From Sesamum alatum (Eukaryota; Streptophyta; Magnoliopsida; Lamiales; Pedaliaceae), in assembly GCA_034509735.1 (NCBI GenBank), contig JACGWO010000006.1, positions 13,159,001-13,223,000 on the forward strand: DNA of 64,000 bases, given 5' to 3'. The notes beneath the pieces are model-generated. The model saw only the letters and a program-made list of their open reading frames with translations, made no database searches and was not told the DNA's origin. Of this stretch, positions 1-11,885 are shown one piece after another (the stretch's first letter is position 1; each line of letters starts with the position of its first letter). The translations under genes were made by a program, and so were the position numbers.

Positions 1-1340
1 ACAATTTCAGTGTTTTGATAAATTTATTAATGAATAAAGAAGTGAATTCATTTGGCATTTCTTTGTTTGTGTTCACTTTATCTGCATTTCATATCTGTTC
101 ACTACACAAACAAAGCCCACGGACTGAAAACATATTTTGGGGACTGGGACTACGCTTGGAGGTAGGTCTATAAAATCAGTCTCGCCTAATCAGTTCGGAA
201 ATCTCCAAGTCAAGGAATCTCGAAAATGGGCACCGAGATTCCCCTTGAGACTTGCACTAAGCATCTGCTGTCGTATTTTATCGACGGGTGACGAAGGTCG
301 TCTAAGCAGTGTTAGCAGGTTAGCCTGCTAGGGAGCAGCTCACTGAGGTGACTCGCGGGAACCGTCTTACGGAGGACCTTGAGTAGGGTCGGCTAGGTGT
401 GACGTGTGTTCCCGGTTCCAACGGTACAGGTCAAGTCCTTTGACTTGAGGAACTGCTGAGTTTACCTGTATATTAGGTCTGTATCTTAGATATGGTGAGA
501 GATTGCCAAGAAGCACTTGAGTAGTCATAAGCCATGTCTAGTGCAGCTCTGGTGTATAGAGTGACAGTAGTTTCCAAGAAAGGATCTATCTCCTGTTAAA
601 GGCATTGACAGTTAAGTCTCATGGATGCTCTGTGTCTTGTCCCTAAAATCTATGGCCACAGTAACTAAACAGAAGGGAAGGTTTCCCTTCCGACGTTTAG
701 TAAGGACAGACAGACACTTAGGTCCAAAATGGGTACCTGCATTTTCCGTGCCCTAGACCCTAAGTGGTGAGACCGTAGACAGAAGGACGAGTGTACTGTT
801 AGAGCCTAAATGTTCACCCCAGAAAATTCACCTAGTCTCTAGTGCGATGGACCGTTGCTAGATGGCCACTCATGGTAACGGGCGGATTCTAGGAATACCG
901 ACCAAATCTAGCTGAAAGGTGAACCTAAAGAGTCACACACAATCCACAGACATTAAGTATTTAATTTAGATTTAAATATTGGAGAAATGGAATGATTAAA
1001 TAGGATTTAATCGGGTCCTTTATTTTCTTGGAGAGAATGAATTCCTTTCATTAGATAAAAGGGATTGGTCTAATAAATTGGATTTATTAGCAAATTAATT
1101 TAATGGGCCTAGAATAAATATTTATATTTATTATATTTATTTCTTGCCCTTTGAAATATTTAAATAGGTTTTAAATATTCCATTAAATTAAATTAATGGT
1201 TGAGATTAAAAGGGGAGATGGATGGCTAGGATTAAATTTGACTAGGTCAAATACTACTTTGACTAGGACTTTGACTAGGTCAAAATCCTAGTCAAAATAG
1301 TCTTCTTTAGAGTTGGAGTTTGAAGAGGATTAAACTCCTC

Positions 1341-1352
1341 CTCTATATATAG
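1341..1352 (+). promoter_or_regulatory. LTR TATA box of element A
   Basis: CTCTATATATAG lies in the downstream third of the LTR and is repeated at the same place in the 3' LTR (about 17334-17345) and in element C (about 20351-20360). This is the expected place for the U3/R promoter of a copia element. The transcription start is inferred, not visible. Confidence 0.6.
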
Positions 1353-1389
1353 TCCTAGCCCCTCACTATTAGCAAGGTGATGATATTCC

Positions 1390-1390
<1 letters not shown>

Positions 1391-1421
<31 letters not shown>
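1391..1421 (+). repeat. (AC)n microsatellite in LTR
   Basis: About 15 AC units here. The 3' LTR of the same element has only about five units at 17384-17401, so the run has changed length since insertion. Confidence 0.9.
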
Positions 1422-1424
<3 letters not shown>

Positions 1425-1944
1425 TCGGCTCTCTCCTCTCTCCCTACTCGTCCGCCCTCTCTCTCTCTCACAACAAGAAAATAATTTCTTGTTCTTTTGT
1501 TCTTCAAACAATTGAACTTAGGAGACTTAATACCGTTAATTAATAACGTGCAATTAATTCATCCTCTCCAAAAAAATACTTGTTCGTTCGCTAGCACGAC
1601 GTGCAAGATACGTGGGTGGTTTGCGTGTTACTGTTTGGAGGGTCTCACATACGAGACTTGGAGCAAATCGGGGAACAACGCGAGTACCGGTTAGAAGACG
1701 AAAACGACAATCGGTAGGTTCCGGTTTAAATTTTCATTTTTCTTTATTTTTAATCCTATGGCCTCCATGATTTCTTTTATGCTTTTTAATTCATGAGATA
1801 CACTGAACGCCCAGGAACTTCAAGGGTACACCCCTTGAATGTGTTCTTTTATTTTATTAAAAGCATGTTTTAATTTTTGTATTTAATTTTTATACCGCAC
1901 TTCCGCATTCGCGCTATTTCCCGGGACGATCCACAATCTTTCAG

Positions 1945-1956
1945 TGGTATTAAAGT
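1945..1956 (+). promoter_or_regulatory. Degenerate primer binding site (tRNA-iMet type) of element A
   Basis: TGGTAT is retained one base after the LTR. The rest (TAAAGT) departs from the TGGTATCAGAGC consensus, which is seen intact at 63882. Copia elements prime minus-strand DNA synthesis from this site. Confidence 0.7.
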
Positions 1957-2365
1957 CCAGTTTGGTGTATAAGCCTAGGGTTTTACGTGCGGTTTAAGCA
2001 TGAAATGTGTTCTTGGCATGTTTTAATTAATTCTTGGTTATATCATTATTAAAGCATGCCATTTTTTTTTGCTTTTTAATTCGTGTGATTTTGGTATCGT
2101 TGGTTTTTCTATTTTTTCTTGGGAAACGGGGGTGAAAAATCGAACGAAAATGGAGAAACGCCGCAGCACGCCGACCAGCCGAAGGCTGGCTGCGCCCAGC
2201 CGTGCGCACAGCCAGGGCAAATGCGCGTAGGCAGGGGAGCCTGCGCGCGGCCGGGCCTCAGGTAGGCCGTTGGCCGGGCGCGCGCGCAAATGGGCAGGGA
2301 AGCGTTAGGCCAGCGTGCCGGGATGCTTGCGCGGCCAGAGTGGCCGCGCGCGAGCACACGCACAG

Positions 2366-2370
2366 GGCGG
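2366..2370. repeat. Target site duplication GGCGG, left copy (element B)
   Basis: GGCGG abuts the left end of element B at 2371 and is repeated exactly at 9996-10000 after its right end. Five-base duplications are the norm for LTR-element integrases. Confidence 0.9.
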
Positions 2371-2934
2371 TGAAAGAAATATGTGGATCGTCCGGGAGAT
2401 TAACGCGAATAGCGGAAGCGCGAAATAGTGCGTAATAAAATTACAAAGCATAATTAAATGGAATTTAAACTATGCATAATATACATAAACGAATCAAGGG
2501 GTGTGCCCTTGATTCTCCCGGGCGTTCGGTGTATCTCATGTTCAATAAAACACAACATGGAGGCCATAGAATTGAAATCGAAAAAAAAACGAAATTAAAG
2601 AACCTACCCGGTTGTAGTTTTGTCTTCGTTTCGGCTACACGCATTGTTCCCCGTTTTGCACCAAGATCTCAAGAAGAGACCCTCTAAATCATCTCACTAG
2701 CTCCACCGGAAAGCAAACAACCCTTGTGCTAGCAAGAAATTATTTTGGGGAGAAAAGACATCGATAGACGCTATGAATTAACGCAATCAATGTCTCTTAT
2801 GTTCTTAACTTGAATAAATCAAGAAGAACAAAGTAGTATTCTTGGAGAGTGAAAAATAGGGGTGGACGAATTTGAGAGAGAATTTTGAGAGATGAGAGTT
2901 GTAGAGAATAGTAGGTGTAAGTGTGTGTTTTTTA

Positions 2935-2945
2935 AGTATTTATAG
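2935..2945 (-). promoter_or_regulatory. LTR TATA box of element B
   Basis: CTATAAATACT on the minus strand in the downstream part of the LTR; the placement fits a U3 promoter. Confidence 0.5.
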
Positions 2946-3142
2946 AAGATGGAATTCCTATTCCTTCTCAAACTCTTCCAAAGAGACACACTTTGACTAG
3001 GTTTTTGACCTAGTCAAATTAGGCTTTGATTAAGTCAAATTAATCATGGCCCTTCATCTCATCATTCTCTAGATCAAATCTTGTCCATCCATTTTGATGG
3101 GCTTTATGGAATGGGCCTATTTAATTCTAAATTAAATATTCC

Positions 3143-3460
3143 CATGGACTTTATATTAAAATCCTATTTAATATACTAAGCCCATTAATTAATTAATGGA
3201 ATGGACTTTATTTAATTCCAAATTAAATAGTCCATGGACTTTATATTAAATCCTATTTAATACCAAGCCCATTAATTAATTCCATAGAATGGGATTATTT
3301 AATTCTAAATTAAATAGTCCCATGGACTTTATATTAAATCCTATTTAATATACTAAGCCCATTAATTAATTAATGGAATGGACTTTATTTAATTCCAAAT
3401 TAAATAGTCCATGGACTTTATATTAAATCCTATTTAATACCAAGCCCATTAATTAATTAA
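3143..3460 (-). repeat. Internal tandem duplications in LTR of B
   Basis: An AT-rich module containing TCCATGGACTTTATATTAAA, a TTTAAT stretch and CCCATTAATTAAT recurs four times, about 75-90 bp apart, in two near-identical pairs. It belongs to the U3 side of the LTR. Confidence 0.8.
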
Positions 3461-4687
3461 TTTACCCTTTTAATCTAATTAAAAGGAAAGCCCATGCTTT
3501 GTAAAATTCATAAATCTAATTTATGAACTCAAGCCCGATTATTCCAAATAATACATCGAGGCTTGTATCTCCAAGAAGTATAATTTAATTCCATTAAATT
3601 AAACCTTCTCCCGGAATTAATTCCAAATTAATTCCCTTTCATTTGGTGTAGCGGGTGTGACTCTTTAGGTTCACCTTTCAGCTAGACTTGGACCTACTTT
3701 TCGTTATTTCATAACTAAAGTAGTCCGTTACCATGGGTGGCCATCTAGCAACGGTCCATGGCACTAGAGACTAGGTGAATTTATGGTGTGAACATTTAGG
3801 CTCCGAGTTATACGCAGGTGCGGTCCTACCGACGCTCGATACGTACGGGTACGGTCCTACTGTCGCCTGTCTCCCGGCCTTTAGTCTAGGGGTCGGTTCC
3901 CATCGTTGACTAGGCAACTATGCATAATGCTCGAGATAGATTTAACTCGACGTAGGAAATCCTTTCCCACTACATCAAGTGCCATGGCCATAGACTTTGT
4001 GAGTCTAAACCATCTCCGAGCGCATAGGAGATCTTGCTGTCATATCCTTTGACAGGGGACAGATCCTATCTTGGAATTCACCGTTCTTACATACTCTGAC
4101 TGCACTATACGAGGCTTATGATGACCATGTGATATAATCGGTCAAATTTCACCAGATCCAAGATACAGCCTTAGTATATAGGGGACTGCCGTGATCCTCA
4201 AGTCCGAGGACTAATCCCGTACTATTGGAACCGGGAATGCGAGTCATACCGACCAAGCCCGAGTGGCTTCCATATGACGATTCCCGCGAGTCACCTCAGT
4301 CGGCCGCTCCCCAGCAGGCCGACCCACTAACACTGCTTAGACGATCCTCGTCACCCGTCGATGAAACACGACAGCAGATGCTTAGTGCAAGTCTCAAATG
4401 GATTCTCGATGCCCTGTCTCGAGATTCCTTTGACTTGGAGTATTTCAGACTGATTCGTCGAAACTAATTTCATGAACCTACCTCCAAGCGTAGTTCCAAT
4501 TTCCCGAAATGTTATTTCAGTCTGTGGGCGTTTGTTGTGACATCGTAACGATGCAAGCAGTAAGTACAACAAACTCATGCCTATGAATCCTTACCACATC
4601 CATTAACATAATATTACTTGTTCACAGATTGACGAATGGTTCTCAGAACAGCCAAAACCATTGACTTTCTGGTCACCTATTCTAACA

Positions 4688-4701
4688 ATCTCCCACTTGA
4701 C
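4688..4701 (-). promoter_or_regulatory. Polypurine tract of element B
   Basis: On the minus strand, AAGTGGGAGAT lies directly before the 3' LTR. The same tract precedes the 3' LTRs of A (15944-15955) and C (18960-18970). It primes plus-strand DNA synthesis. Confidence 0.8.
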
Positions 4702-7189
4702 CAATAAGTCAATTACCCACTTTGTTCAGAATCCTCTGAGTATGAGTAATCTACGATACCGACTAAGGTATTGTGAGTCCGCTTATATTTCCTTGCGAAG
4801 CAATACGGTCTAACCGTGTTACCTCTATCCACCATTGCCTCTTAGAGATGGTGGTTGTCTAAGAATATTTTCGTGGATCTTGTGATGAGATCTCGTGCCA
4901 ATACTCCTATAGCCAAGTTGCCTGCCATATAGGCGAACATGGCTTGGTCGTGCTAGGCGCCATGTCCATCCTATGGACGCGGTCTTCATCATTTACCACT
5001 ATCCGATGCACTCGTCATTGGGCCGGACTGTGCATACCTTTGAGATTAACTGGTTTTCACTTATGCTCTGGAAGCTAGTATCGCTTTAGCCTTCCAAAGC
5101 AACTCTCAACAGACGGTGCATCATGAACACATCTTTAGTCCTTATTCAGGTACTAAGGATCGTTCTTGATTGCTGCCTTCAACCCCTCAGTGCATTACCG
5201 ATTTATGTTGAGCCATGCTAGAAGCACTCTCAACATCGGTTCCTATGCACCGAGTAAACATATCATATGTTTGCCTAGGGTTAAGACGTAGGAGATACTC
5301 AACATCCAAGCCTTCTCATTAGTCCACCGTGACCAAGTCTTGAATGGCTTGATGCTTTATGTATAGTATCCAAATTTTCTCATCAATCTTACCATGACTG
5401 AGTCTCGAACAACTTGTCCCTCTACATATATGAGTTTTTCTCATCAGTCTACCATGACTGAGTCTTTGAAAAGCTCAATTCATGATATGTATGTGGGAAC
5501 CCTTAAATGTCATGGAGAATTTTCGTGAGTTACAGTTGTGTTTTAGTGATTCTTAATGTCTTGAATTCATCCATGGATCAAGGCATTACACACTTAATAC
5601 ACATGGAACACCATTTCTACTCCCACTGATCACCTACGTTGTTTAAGACCGAGTCATGCTCCGTATGAGCTCGTCAAAACAAATATTCCAGTTATGCGGT
5701 GTTTCAAACCTTGTTTGAATTTTCTAGTGGATTCTATGGCTCCTCTCCATAAATCCTACTATGATGTCCAACATCACGTTCCGCGGGTCATTTGGATTAC
5801 TATCCAAATTTGACCGAACATATCCCGATCACTCGTACCTCTTACGACATTCGGGTTCGTTCTTAAGGGGACTTGGAATGTGATCAATTTAAGATAGAAA
5901 TGCAATTATAAGCAACGTTTAGCATTATTCTGTCGTAAACTTGTACAAATTAGACACCGAGTCTAATTTGTCTCCCACTAGTCCCTTGACGTCTGTAGGA
6001 TCCTTCTACATGCTCAAGGACTTTGTCGGGACATAGGCTTGCCAAACCATGGCTCCTTGTGCGTGACTCTTGGCAAAGTGCCACGTTCCTCACGTTGGCA
6101 ATTTTGAGTCTACGTCTACACGGGCTAAGGTAATTGGGCGAAACTTCGATCGATCTTCGTCCAACGAGATTCGATCGTTCCCTTTATCAGAGACCGTCAT
6201 ACTTGGCCTTTACAGGAAACGTTTCATTGAGAATTCCATTCTCAACTTGGATGCTCAAGAGCTCCCACTAAATACACGGCCTTTTCGATCCTATCGAAAC
6301 AGGTTTAATTTTGCAACCATTTATGGTTCACCTCCTTAAGTCTAATTCCCAAACCTCCTATGGGACCTTTAGACTTTTGAACCCTCTTATGGTTTTGTGT
6401 ATTAGTAACCTACAGTTGTCTTATTGGCTCCCTTCCAATAGACTATTTGGCAAGCCTACTTTGTCCAACAAAGAGCTTTCGGACTTTCTTCTTCATAAAA
6501 GACTTGTAAATTTAGTCGATTCGAATAGTCTGTTTCTAGATTCATCGAACTTTCCAATTTACTTATCTTTTAATAAGAAGAAACGTCCTAGCTGTTGTAG
6601 ATGCCAAATCTGTAAGTTGGTCTTGATTAATCCATTTAAATAATTTGAATTTTGAGTATCCATAAACCTTTTATGGGATGGTGTTCTAGGAATTTACGTG
6701 TAACTACTAGCAAACATGAATCAATATTCAATAATTTTGTTTGATCAAATATGTATGTAATAAAACCTTTGTCCAACAAAGAGACATACTTTTGATCATG
6801 CTAGGTTACGTAATTCCTATATTATCCTAACATGATCACGATTATGGGCCTAACAAGTCTCTAGTCCTTTTCATCAATGGACCTTGCCATTGTTGAATCC
6901 TAGAACTGTTCTTGGCTTTTAAGTCCTTATTCACTTTCTGCAAACCACCCGCAGATTAGTGATAGGAATGGTATCAAATACCAAATAGAGTAAAAGTGAT
7001 CATGTTAATACTCAATGTCAAATTTTACCTACATTGGAGAGGGGTTTAGAATACTCCCCTTTCCAATGGCCCTCTTTACGACAGTGAATGCTTACGTTTT
7101 TAGAAACTATGAACTTGACTGCTGAACCTTTTGCTGTTTCCTTTACCTCCACCTTGTGTTGTAAAGGAACAGCACTTGAAGTGCTTAAT
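4702..7189 (-). pseudogene. Decayed copia pol region of element B
   Basis: No long reading frame survives. At about 5935-6050 the minus strand aligns with the element A pol segment at 13837-13930 (after the integrase core), sharing GGCAAGCCT, ACGTCAAG and TAGTGGGAGA in the same order. This shows a pol gene was once present. Frameshifts and substitutions are dense throughout. Open frames on the plus strand here, such as 6070-6339 and 6311-6643, have no family features and are not believed. Confidence 0.6.
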
Positions 7190-7825
7190 AGTTGATGTCA
7201 CCTTACCCTTCTTCCTCTTTTGGCGTCTGGCACCCTTGCCTTTCGCTATGGAGGTTGAAGCCTCTCCTACTAGTACCGACGGCGCAGATTTTGCAATCGT
7301 TGCCTCGTACTAGGCCAACATAATTACCAACCTATGAAGATCTTTTCTAAGCTCGTTCATGTTGATAATTAATGGTTCGTAGGAGGAAGGAAGAGACTGA
7401 AGGATCATGTCAATGTACGTCTCTAAGACTGACGTGGAGGTCTTTTGAGCTTCTCCACTAGGGATTGCATCATCACTCCATGTTCTTTGTACCGACATCC
7501 CTTCCGTCATCTTAGCTCCAAACATGCCTTCGTTGCATTTTACCCCACATGTTGGTCCAAGACCATATAGACATGATGCAAACGAAGCATAGTTTGAGCC
7601 AACATCATTATATCCTACTTGCCGGTGGTCATCCTTCAACTTTTGAACGCCAAGCGTTACCTTAGTTGTCGACCCCTCCGGCAAGGGCTGAGGAATGTCC
7701 TCATTCCGGTATGTGAGTTAAGGTTCTGGAAATCTAAGACCATCTTAAGATTTCGCAGTCAATTCGTGTAATTGGTTCCCTTTTAATGAGCCTCTTAGTG
7801 ATGTGTTTGGTGGATTCTTAGACAT
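7190..7825 (-). pseudogene. Copia gag remnant of element B
   Basis: The minus strand starts with an ATG at 7825 followed by SKN, as in the gag of element A. Stops and a frame change follow. From 7684 to 7310 a readable stretch includes the gag-typical block ILQSLPSSYEPLIINMN. A basic tail (KGKGARRQKRKKGK) near 7200-7240 matches the KTKGKGTGR-type tail in A. No zinc knuckle is found. The usual role would be forming the particle that packages element RNA; this copy cannot make a full protein. Confidence 0.75.
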
Positions 7826-9384
7826 TCACAACATATATGAAACAGAAAATAATAAGCAGAATGAAGTAATATTTTGGTTAAGTCTCGGTCTTTAGTCCTT
7901 AACCTCTCCCACTATTTCTACGAAAACACGGCACTCTCAAACGTTGTTTTCGGGAAATCCTTTCCTAGTGGGCTCGGGATCCACAGCGATCTCCCCCATA
8001 CCCCGCTTTTACGATTCGCATGGGAAAAGAACCCGTGGGAGGTATTCCATACCATTCTCGTTCCACGAGATTCCCAAGATAATTGCCTCACCCTTTCACG
8101 TGATCCCGAGGACTCCAAGCGAATCACGTTATTCGGGCGTTAGACCTGACCCAATCAACCGATTCATAGACTCACTGCTACCTCCACGACTCGTGAGACA
8201 GGTAACAGCAGTCTACTCATCGTTCATGACAAAGTGCAGCTTCTTTTAAGCACGATTGTCGTGCCACGACTCGTGAGACCACGCTATCGACCTAAAAGAT
8301 CTTCCTCACTTTTGCCATGGATGGAAGGCTTGGACAGACTCCCAGAGTCCTAGTCCATTTATTAAGGGTCTATATTTAACTTGGTTTAACCAAGTGAGAG
8401 TTTTGATAGAACGAGACCTCATCACATATATTAAGTATTGCATTGCATGCGTTATGGCAGAAATATTCTAAGCGTGAATGTAACCATACATAAAGCATAT
8501 AGAATAATCATAAACATATAATACGCATCGCATGCAAAATAAAGCCTAGCACGCCCCTGTAGGATGATCACAAGCCCAAACCTATGCGACCCACTGAGCC
8601 CGCAGTGGATCTATGGTCAATCTAAGGGTAGGCCCTACACTATTACAAGATTTAATAACCCATTACATGCAATGGGCCTTGTAAGTCCTCTTTATCTTCT
8701 TGGGCTCTCCATCGTGGGCCTACACCGGGCTTCTTCTCCATGGATATTCCGTGGGCCGTCTGATGGCAACCTCCATGGGCCTCCAACACCTTGGGCTTGT
8801 CTTCTCTTGCAGCTTTTATTTACAAAAAGAAATAAAACCTCACCACTAATTCTACTCTCATTACATCATAAAATAAGAAACCCCAATTAAACATTTGGGG
8901 GGAGTACATTAGGAGGGAGAGAGAAAGCCTTATTATTCCAAGGCACTAGAAGAGAGACAGAGAGGAAAATAAAGAGGCACACAGGCCACAACCCAACAAA
9001 TAACTGTAAATAAACCATACATGCGGTCTAGGGGCTTTGTGATCATCCTTTGTCAAATCAATTAACACAAATAGCACAAATACATATCTCACGTAAAATA
9101 TGCTATACCAACATCCATGATAATCCATACCATAAAATAAATGCAGAAACTACATGTAAAATATCCACACCAAACATTGGATAATAGTGCAACCTATGCA
9201 CAACGATTTTTGTTGGAAAAACCTTTTCCATAATTAACAAGGCAATATTAATTCTATGAAATTTAAATCTCAACCAAAATTAAAATGCCCCAAGTTAATT
9301 AATTCAGAAAAATTCCAAGAATTATACAGAAAAATTAAATTTTCTGAAACACAAAAATCAACAATTCAAGAATATGCCCATTTA
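7826..9384 (-). mobile_element. Leader of element B
   Basis: Noncoding. Its reverse complement matches the leader of A at about 10670-11870, for example the blocks around CTCACGAGTCGTGG and CTTGGAGTCCTCGG, and CCATAGATCCACTGCGGGCT. The deletion that shortened the 5' LTR joins LTR sequence directly to this leader at 9384/9385, removing the primer site. Confidence 0.8.
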
Positions 9385-9995
9385 TTCACTGTTCTTACAT
9401 ACTCTGACTGCACTATACGAGGCTTATGATGACCATGTGATATAATCGGTCAAATTTCACCAGATCCAAGATACAGCCTTAGTATATAGGGGACTGCCGT
9501 GATCCTCAAGTCCGAGGACTGATCCCGTACTATTGGAACCGGGAATGCGAGTCATACCGACCAAGCCCGAGTGGCTTCCATATGACGATTCCCGCGAGTC
9601 ACCTCAGTCGGCCGCTCCCCAGCAGGCCGACCCACTAACACTGCTTAGACGATCCTCGTCACCCGTCGATGAAACACGACAGCAGATGCTTAGTGCAAGT
9701 CTCAAATGGATTCTCGATGCCCTGTCTCGAGATTCCTTTGACTTGGAGTATTTCAGACTGATTCGGCGAAACTGATTTCATGAACCTACCTCCAAGCGTA
9801 GTTCCAATTTCCCGAAATGTTATTTCAGTCTGTGGGCGTTTGTTGTGACATCGTAACGATGCAAGCAGTAAGTACAACAAACTCATGCCTATGAATCCTT
9901 ACCACATTCATTAACATAATATTACTTGTTCACAGGTTGACGAATGGTTCTCAGAACAGCCAAAACCATTGACTTTCTGGTCACCTATTCTAACA
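9385..9995 (-). mobile_element. 5' LTR of element B, truncated
   Basis: 611 bp equal in length to 4077-4687 with about six substitutions. It ends CTATTCTAACA at 9995, the LTR start on the minus strand. About 1.7 kb of LTR and the primer binding site have been lost, so this copy could not complete a new replication cycle. Confidence 0.9.
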
Positions 9996-10000
9996 GGCGG
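9996..10000. repeat. Target site duplication GGCGG, right copy (element B)
   Basis: Exact repeat of 2366-2370 on the other side of element B. Confidence 0.9.
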
Positions 10001-10415
10001 CGCCTCCAGGCGCCCGCGCATACAGACAAAGGAGTTTGTGCGCGCACGTGCACAAGTGCATGCTGGAGAGTCCACGCGCGCGCGCTTACCAGGCGGCGCC
10101 ACTAGGCGCGTGCACGCAGACGATGGTGTCTGCCCGCGCGCGCCCGGTGGACGCGCCCAGTGCGCATGCGCACGCGCACTGCGCAGGACAGACGCGCGGC
10201 TGGAGGTCAACAGGCCAGTGCGCGCGACAGCCTACCAGCGCGCGCGGCCGCGCAACCTGCTGCCGACCAGGCGCGCATGCACACAGGCAGGGGCCTGCGC
10301 GCGCGCTCCCGGTCAAGCAGCACCTGCGTGCGGGCAGAGGCTGTAGGCTGAGTCTGCTGCTGCCCTGCGCGCACGCCGGCTGGCTATTACCGGTGGTGGC
10401 GGCCGGCTGCCGGTT
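9996..10415 (+). repeat. GC-rich island in leader of element A
   Basis: About 420 bp dominated by GCGCGC and GTGCGCGC words, with many CG dinucleotides in an otherwise AT-rich window. It continues the GC-rich segment at 2155-2370. Open frames on both strands here come from composition only. Alternating purine-pyrimidine runs are frequent. The sequence switches abruptly to AT-rich at about 10420. Confidence 0.75.
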
Positions 10416-11885
10416 AGCTAGGGTTTCTCCCTTTTTTTATTTTGTTTATTTTTTAGTTTTAATTTTTTAATTAATTCTGAAAATTTAGTTTTGTTCATTT
10501 TTCCTAATTTTCTAAGACATTATTTTAGGAGGTAAAATATATTGGATTTGGAATCCCAGGGATATTTTACCTAGAAATAATGAGGAAAGGTTTTCCTAAA
10601 ATGAGAAAATATTATTACCAATGGTTATGCCATATTTTCATACGTTACGTTTATTTTATCTTAGATAATTGTGATTGGTAATCATGTATTATTGGTATGT
10701 TGTTATTATATGATTGGATCATATGATTATGTGCGTTGGATGGAAACGGATGATCACGAGCCCTAGACCGAATGTATGGTTTAATTTTATGTTGGGCCTG
10801 TGTGCCTCTTTTAACTGCTTTCTCCTTCTCTCTCTCTAGTTGCCTTGGAATAATAAGGCATTCTATCTCCCTCCTTATGTACTCCCCCCGGGTTTTCACT
10901 GGGGTTTCTATTTTTAATATGTAATGAGAGTAGAATAGGAGTGAGGTTTCAATTTGATGTAATTGATAGAGAAGAAGGAAGGTCCACATGGAGAGCCCAG
11001 ACTGGAGGTTTCAAGGCGTTTCCATGAAGAGAAGAAAGAGAAAAGAGACCAAGGCCCATCAGAATGATGATTGGGTTACTATTACTAGATTGACCATAGA
11101 TCCACTGCGGGCTCAGTGGATCGCATAGGATTGGGGTTCGTGATCATCCAACAGGGGCGTGCTAGGCTTTAATTTTGCATGTGGTTATTGTGATGGATGA
11201 ATGGTGCTTTATTTATCATATAACTGCTGTGGATGTAATTTATTTATTATGCATTGTGGATGGATGTGCAGATATTTTATATTATGAGATCTCGGTCATT
11301 TATTACTCTACATTGATTGGACCAAAATCCAAATATTAGACCCTAGACAAAATGGACATGGACTCTAGGAGTTTGTCCATGCCTTCCAATCTATGGCACA
11401 GTGAGGAAGCTGATTTAAGTCAATAGCGTGGTCTCACGAGTCGTGGCACGTTATTGTACTTAAAAGAAGTTGCACTGTGTCATGAATGAAAGATAGACCG
11501 CTGTTACCTGTCTCACGAGTCATGGGGGTAGCAGTGGGTCTGTGGCTCGGTAGATTGGGTTGGGTCTAACGCCCGATTAACATGATTCGCTTGGAGTCCT
11601 CGGGATCATGTGAAAGGGTGAGGCAATAATTTTGGGAATCTCGTGGAACGAGAATGGTATGATATACCTCCCACAGGATTTTTTCAATGCGAATCGTAAA
11701 AGCGGGGTATGGGAAAAATCGCTGTGGATCCCAAGTCCACTAGGAAAGGATTTCCCAAAAACAACGTTTGAGAGTATCGTATTTTCGTATAAATAGTGGG
11801 AGCATTAAATGACTAAAGACCAAGCATTTAATTATTTTTATCAAACCACCATCTTTTATATTCTGCTGATCGCGTAGATTTAAAA
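10416..11885 (+). mobile_element. Leader of element A, right part
   Basis: Noncoding stretch up to the gag ATG. It aligns with the leader of B in reverse. I see no additional gene. A tRNA-like or structured element cannot be judged by eye. Confidence 0.75.

Larger units (their letters stand above)
1..1943 (+). mobile_element. 5' LTR of copia element A (first ~58 bp outside window)
   Basis: This stretch matches 16014-17923 base for base with about 5% difference (15 changes counted in the first 300 bases) and also matches 19025-20383. It ends in TCA at 1943, directly before a degenerate tRNA-Met primer site, as a 5' LTR should. The matching 3' LTR starts TGTTAG at 15956, so about 58 bases are missing to the left. 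It carries a TATA box near 1341-1352, an AC microsatellite and a pyrimidine-rich tract. It is longer than its 3' partner because of the longer AC run and an extra copy of a TTTGACTAGG-type motif near 1250-1280. Confidence 0.9.
1944..2370 (+). mobile_element. Leader of element A, left part
   Basis: Untranslated leader between the 5' LTR and gag, cut by the insertion of element B. From about 2155 it becomes very GC-rich (repeated GCGCGC and GGCC words). That composition resumes at 9996 on the far side of element B, which shows the two halves were once continuous. No protein is supported here. Confidence 0.8.
2371..4687 (-). mobile_element. 3' LTR of element B (2317 bp)
   Basis: On the minus strand it starts TGTTAGAATAG (read from 4687) and ends ...CTTTCA at 2371. 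Its last 611 bases on the plus strand (4077-4687) recur at 9385-9995. A TATA box lies on the minus strand at about 2935-2945. It shares conserved blocks with the LTR of A (for example the region read from about 3790 to 3650) but is otherwise a distinct family. Confidence 0.9.
2371..9995 (-). mobile_element. Copia-type LTR retrotransposon B, nested, degenerate pol
   Basis: A 7.6-kb element in reverse orientation inside the leader of element A. Reading right to left it has a 5' LTR cut down to 611 bp (9385-9995), a leader (7826-9384), a broken gag (7190-7825), a badly decayed pol (4702-7189), a polypurine tract and a full 3' LTR (2371-4687). It is flanked by perfect GGCGG repeats. The two LTR pieces differ at about six sites in 611, so insertion is recent. 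The coding region is far more decayed than that, which suggests the copy was already defective when it moved. Confidence 0.9.

Noticed and set aside
1275..1511. Minus-strand frame with a run of alternating Val/Cys
   Set aside because: It is the AC microsatellite read backwards.
2027..2435. Frames at 2027-2435 on both strands
   Set aside because: Same composition effect in the left half of the leader island.
4225..4467. 80-codon frame repeated identically at 9533-9775
   Set aside because: Both lie in the LTR of element B; identity comes from LTR duplication, not from a gene.
10036..10470. Overlapping long frames on both strands, 9911-10470
   Set aside because: Very GC-rich DNA lacks stop codons; no domain and no codon structure.
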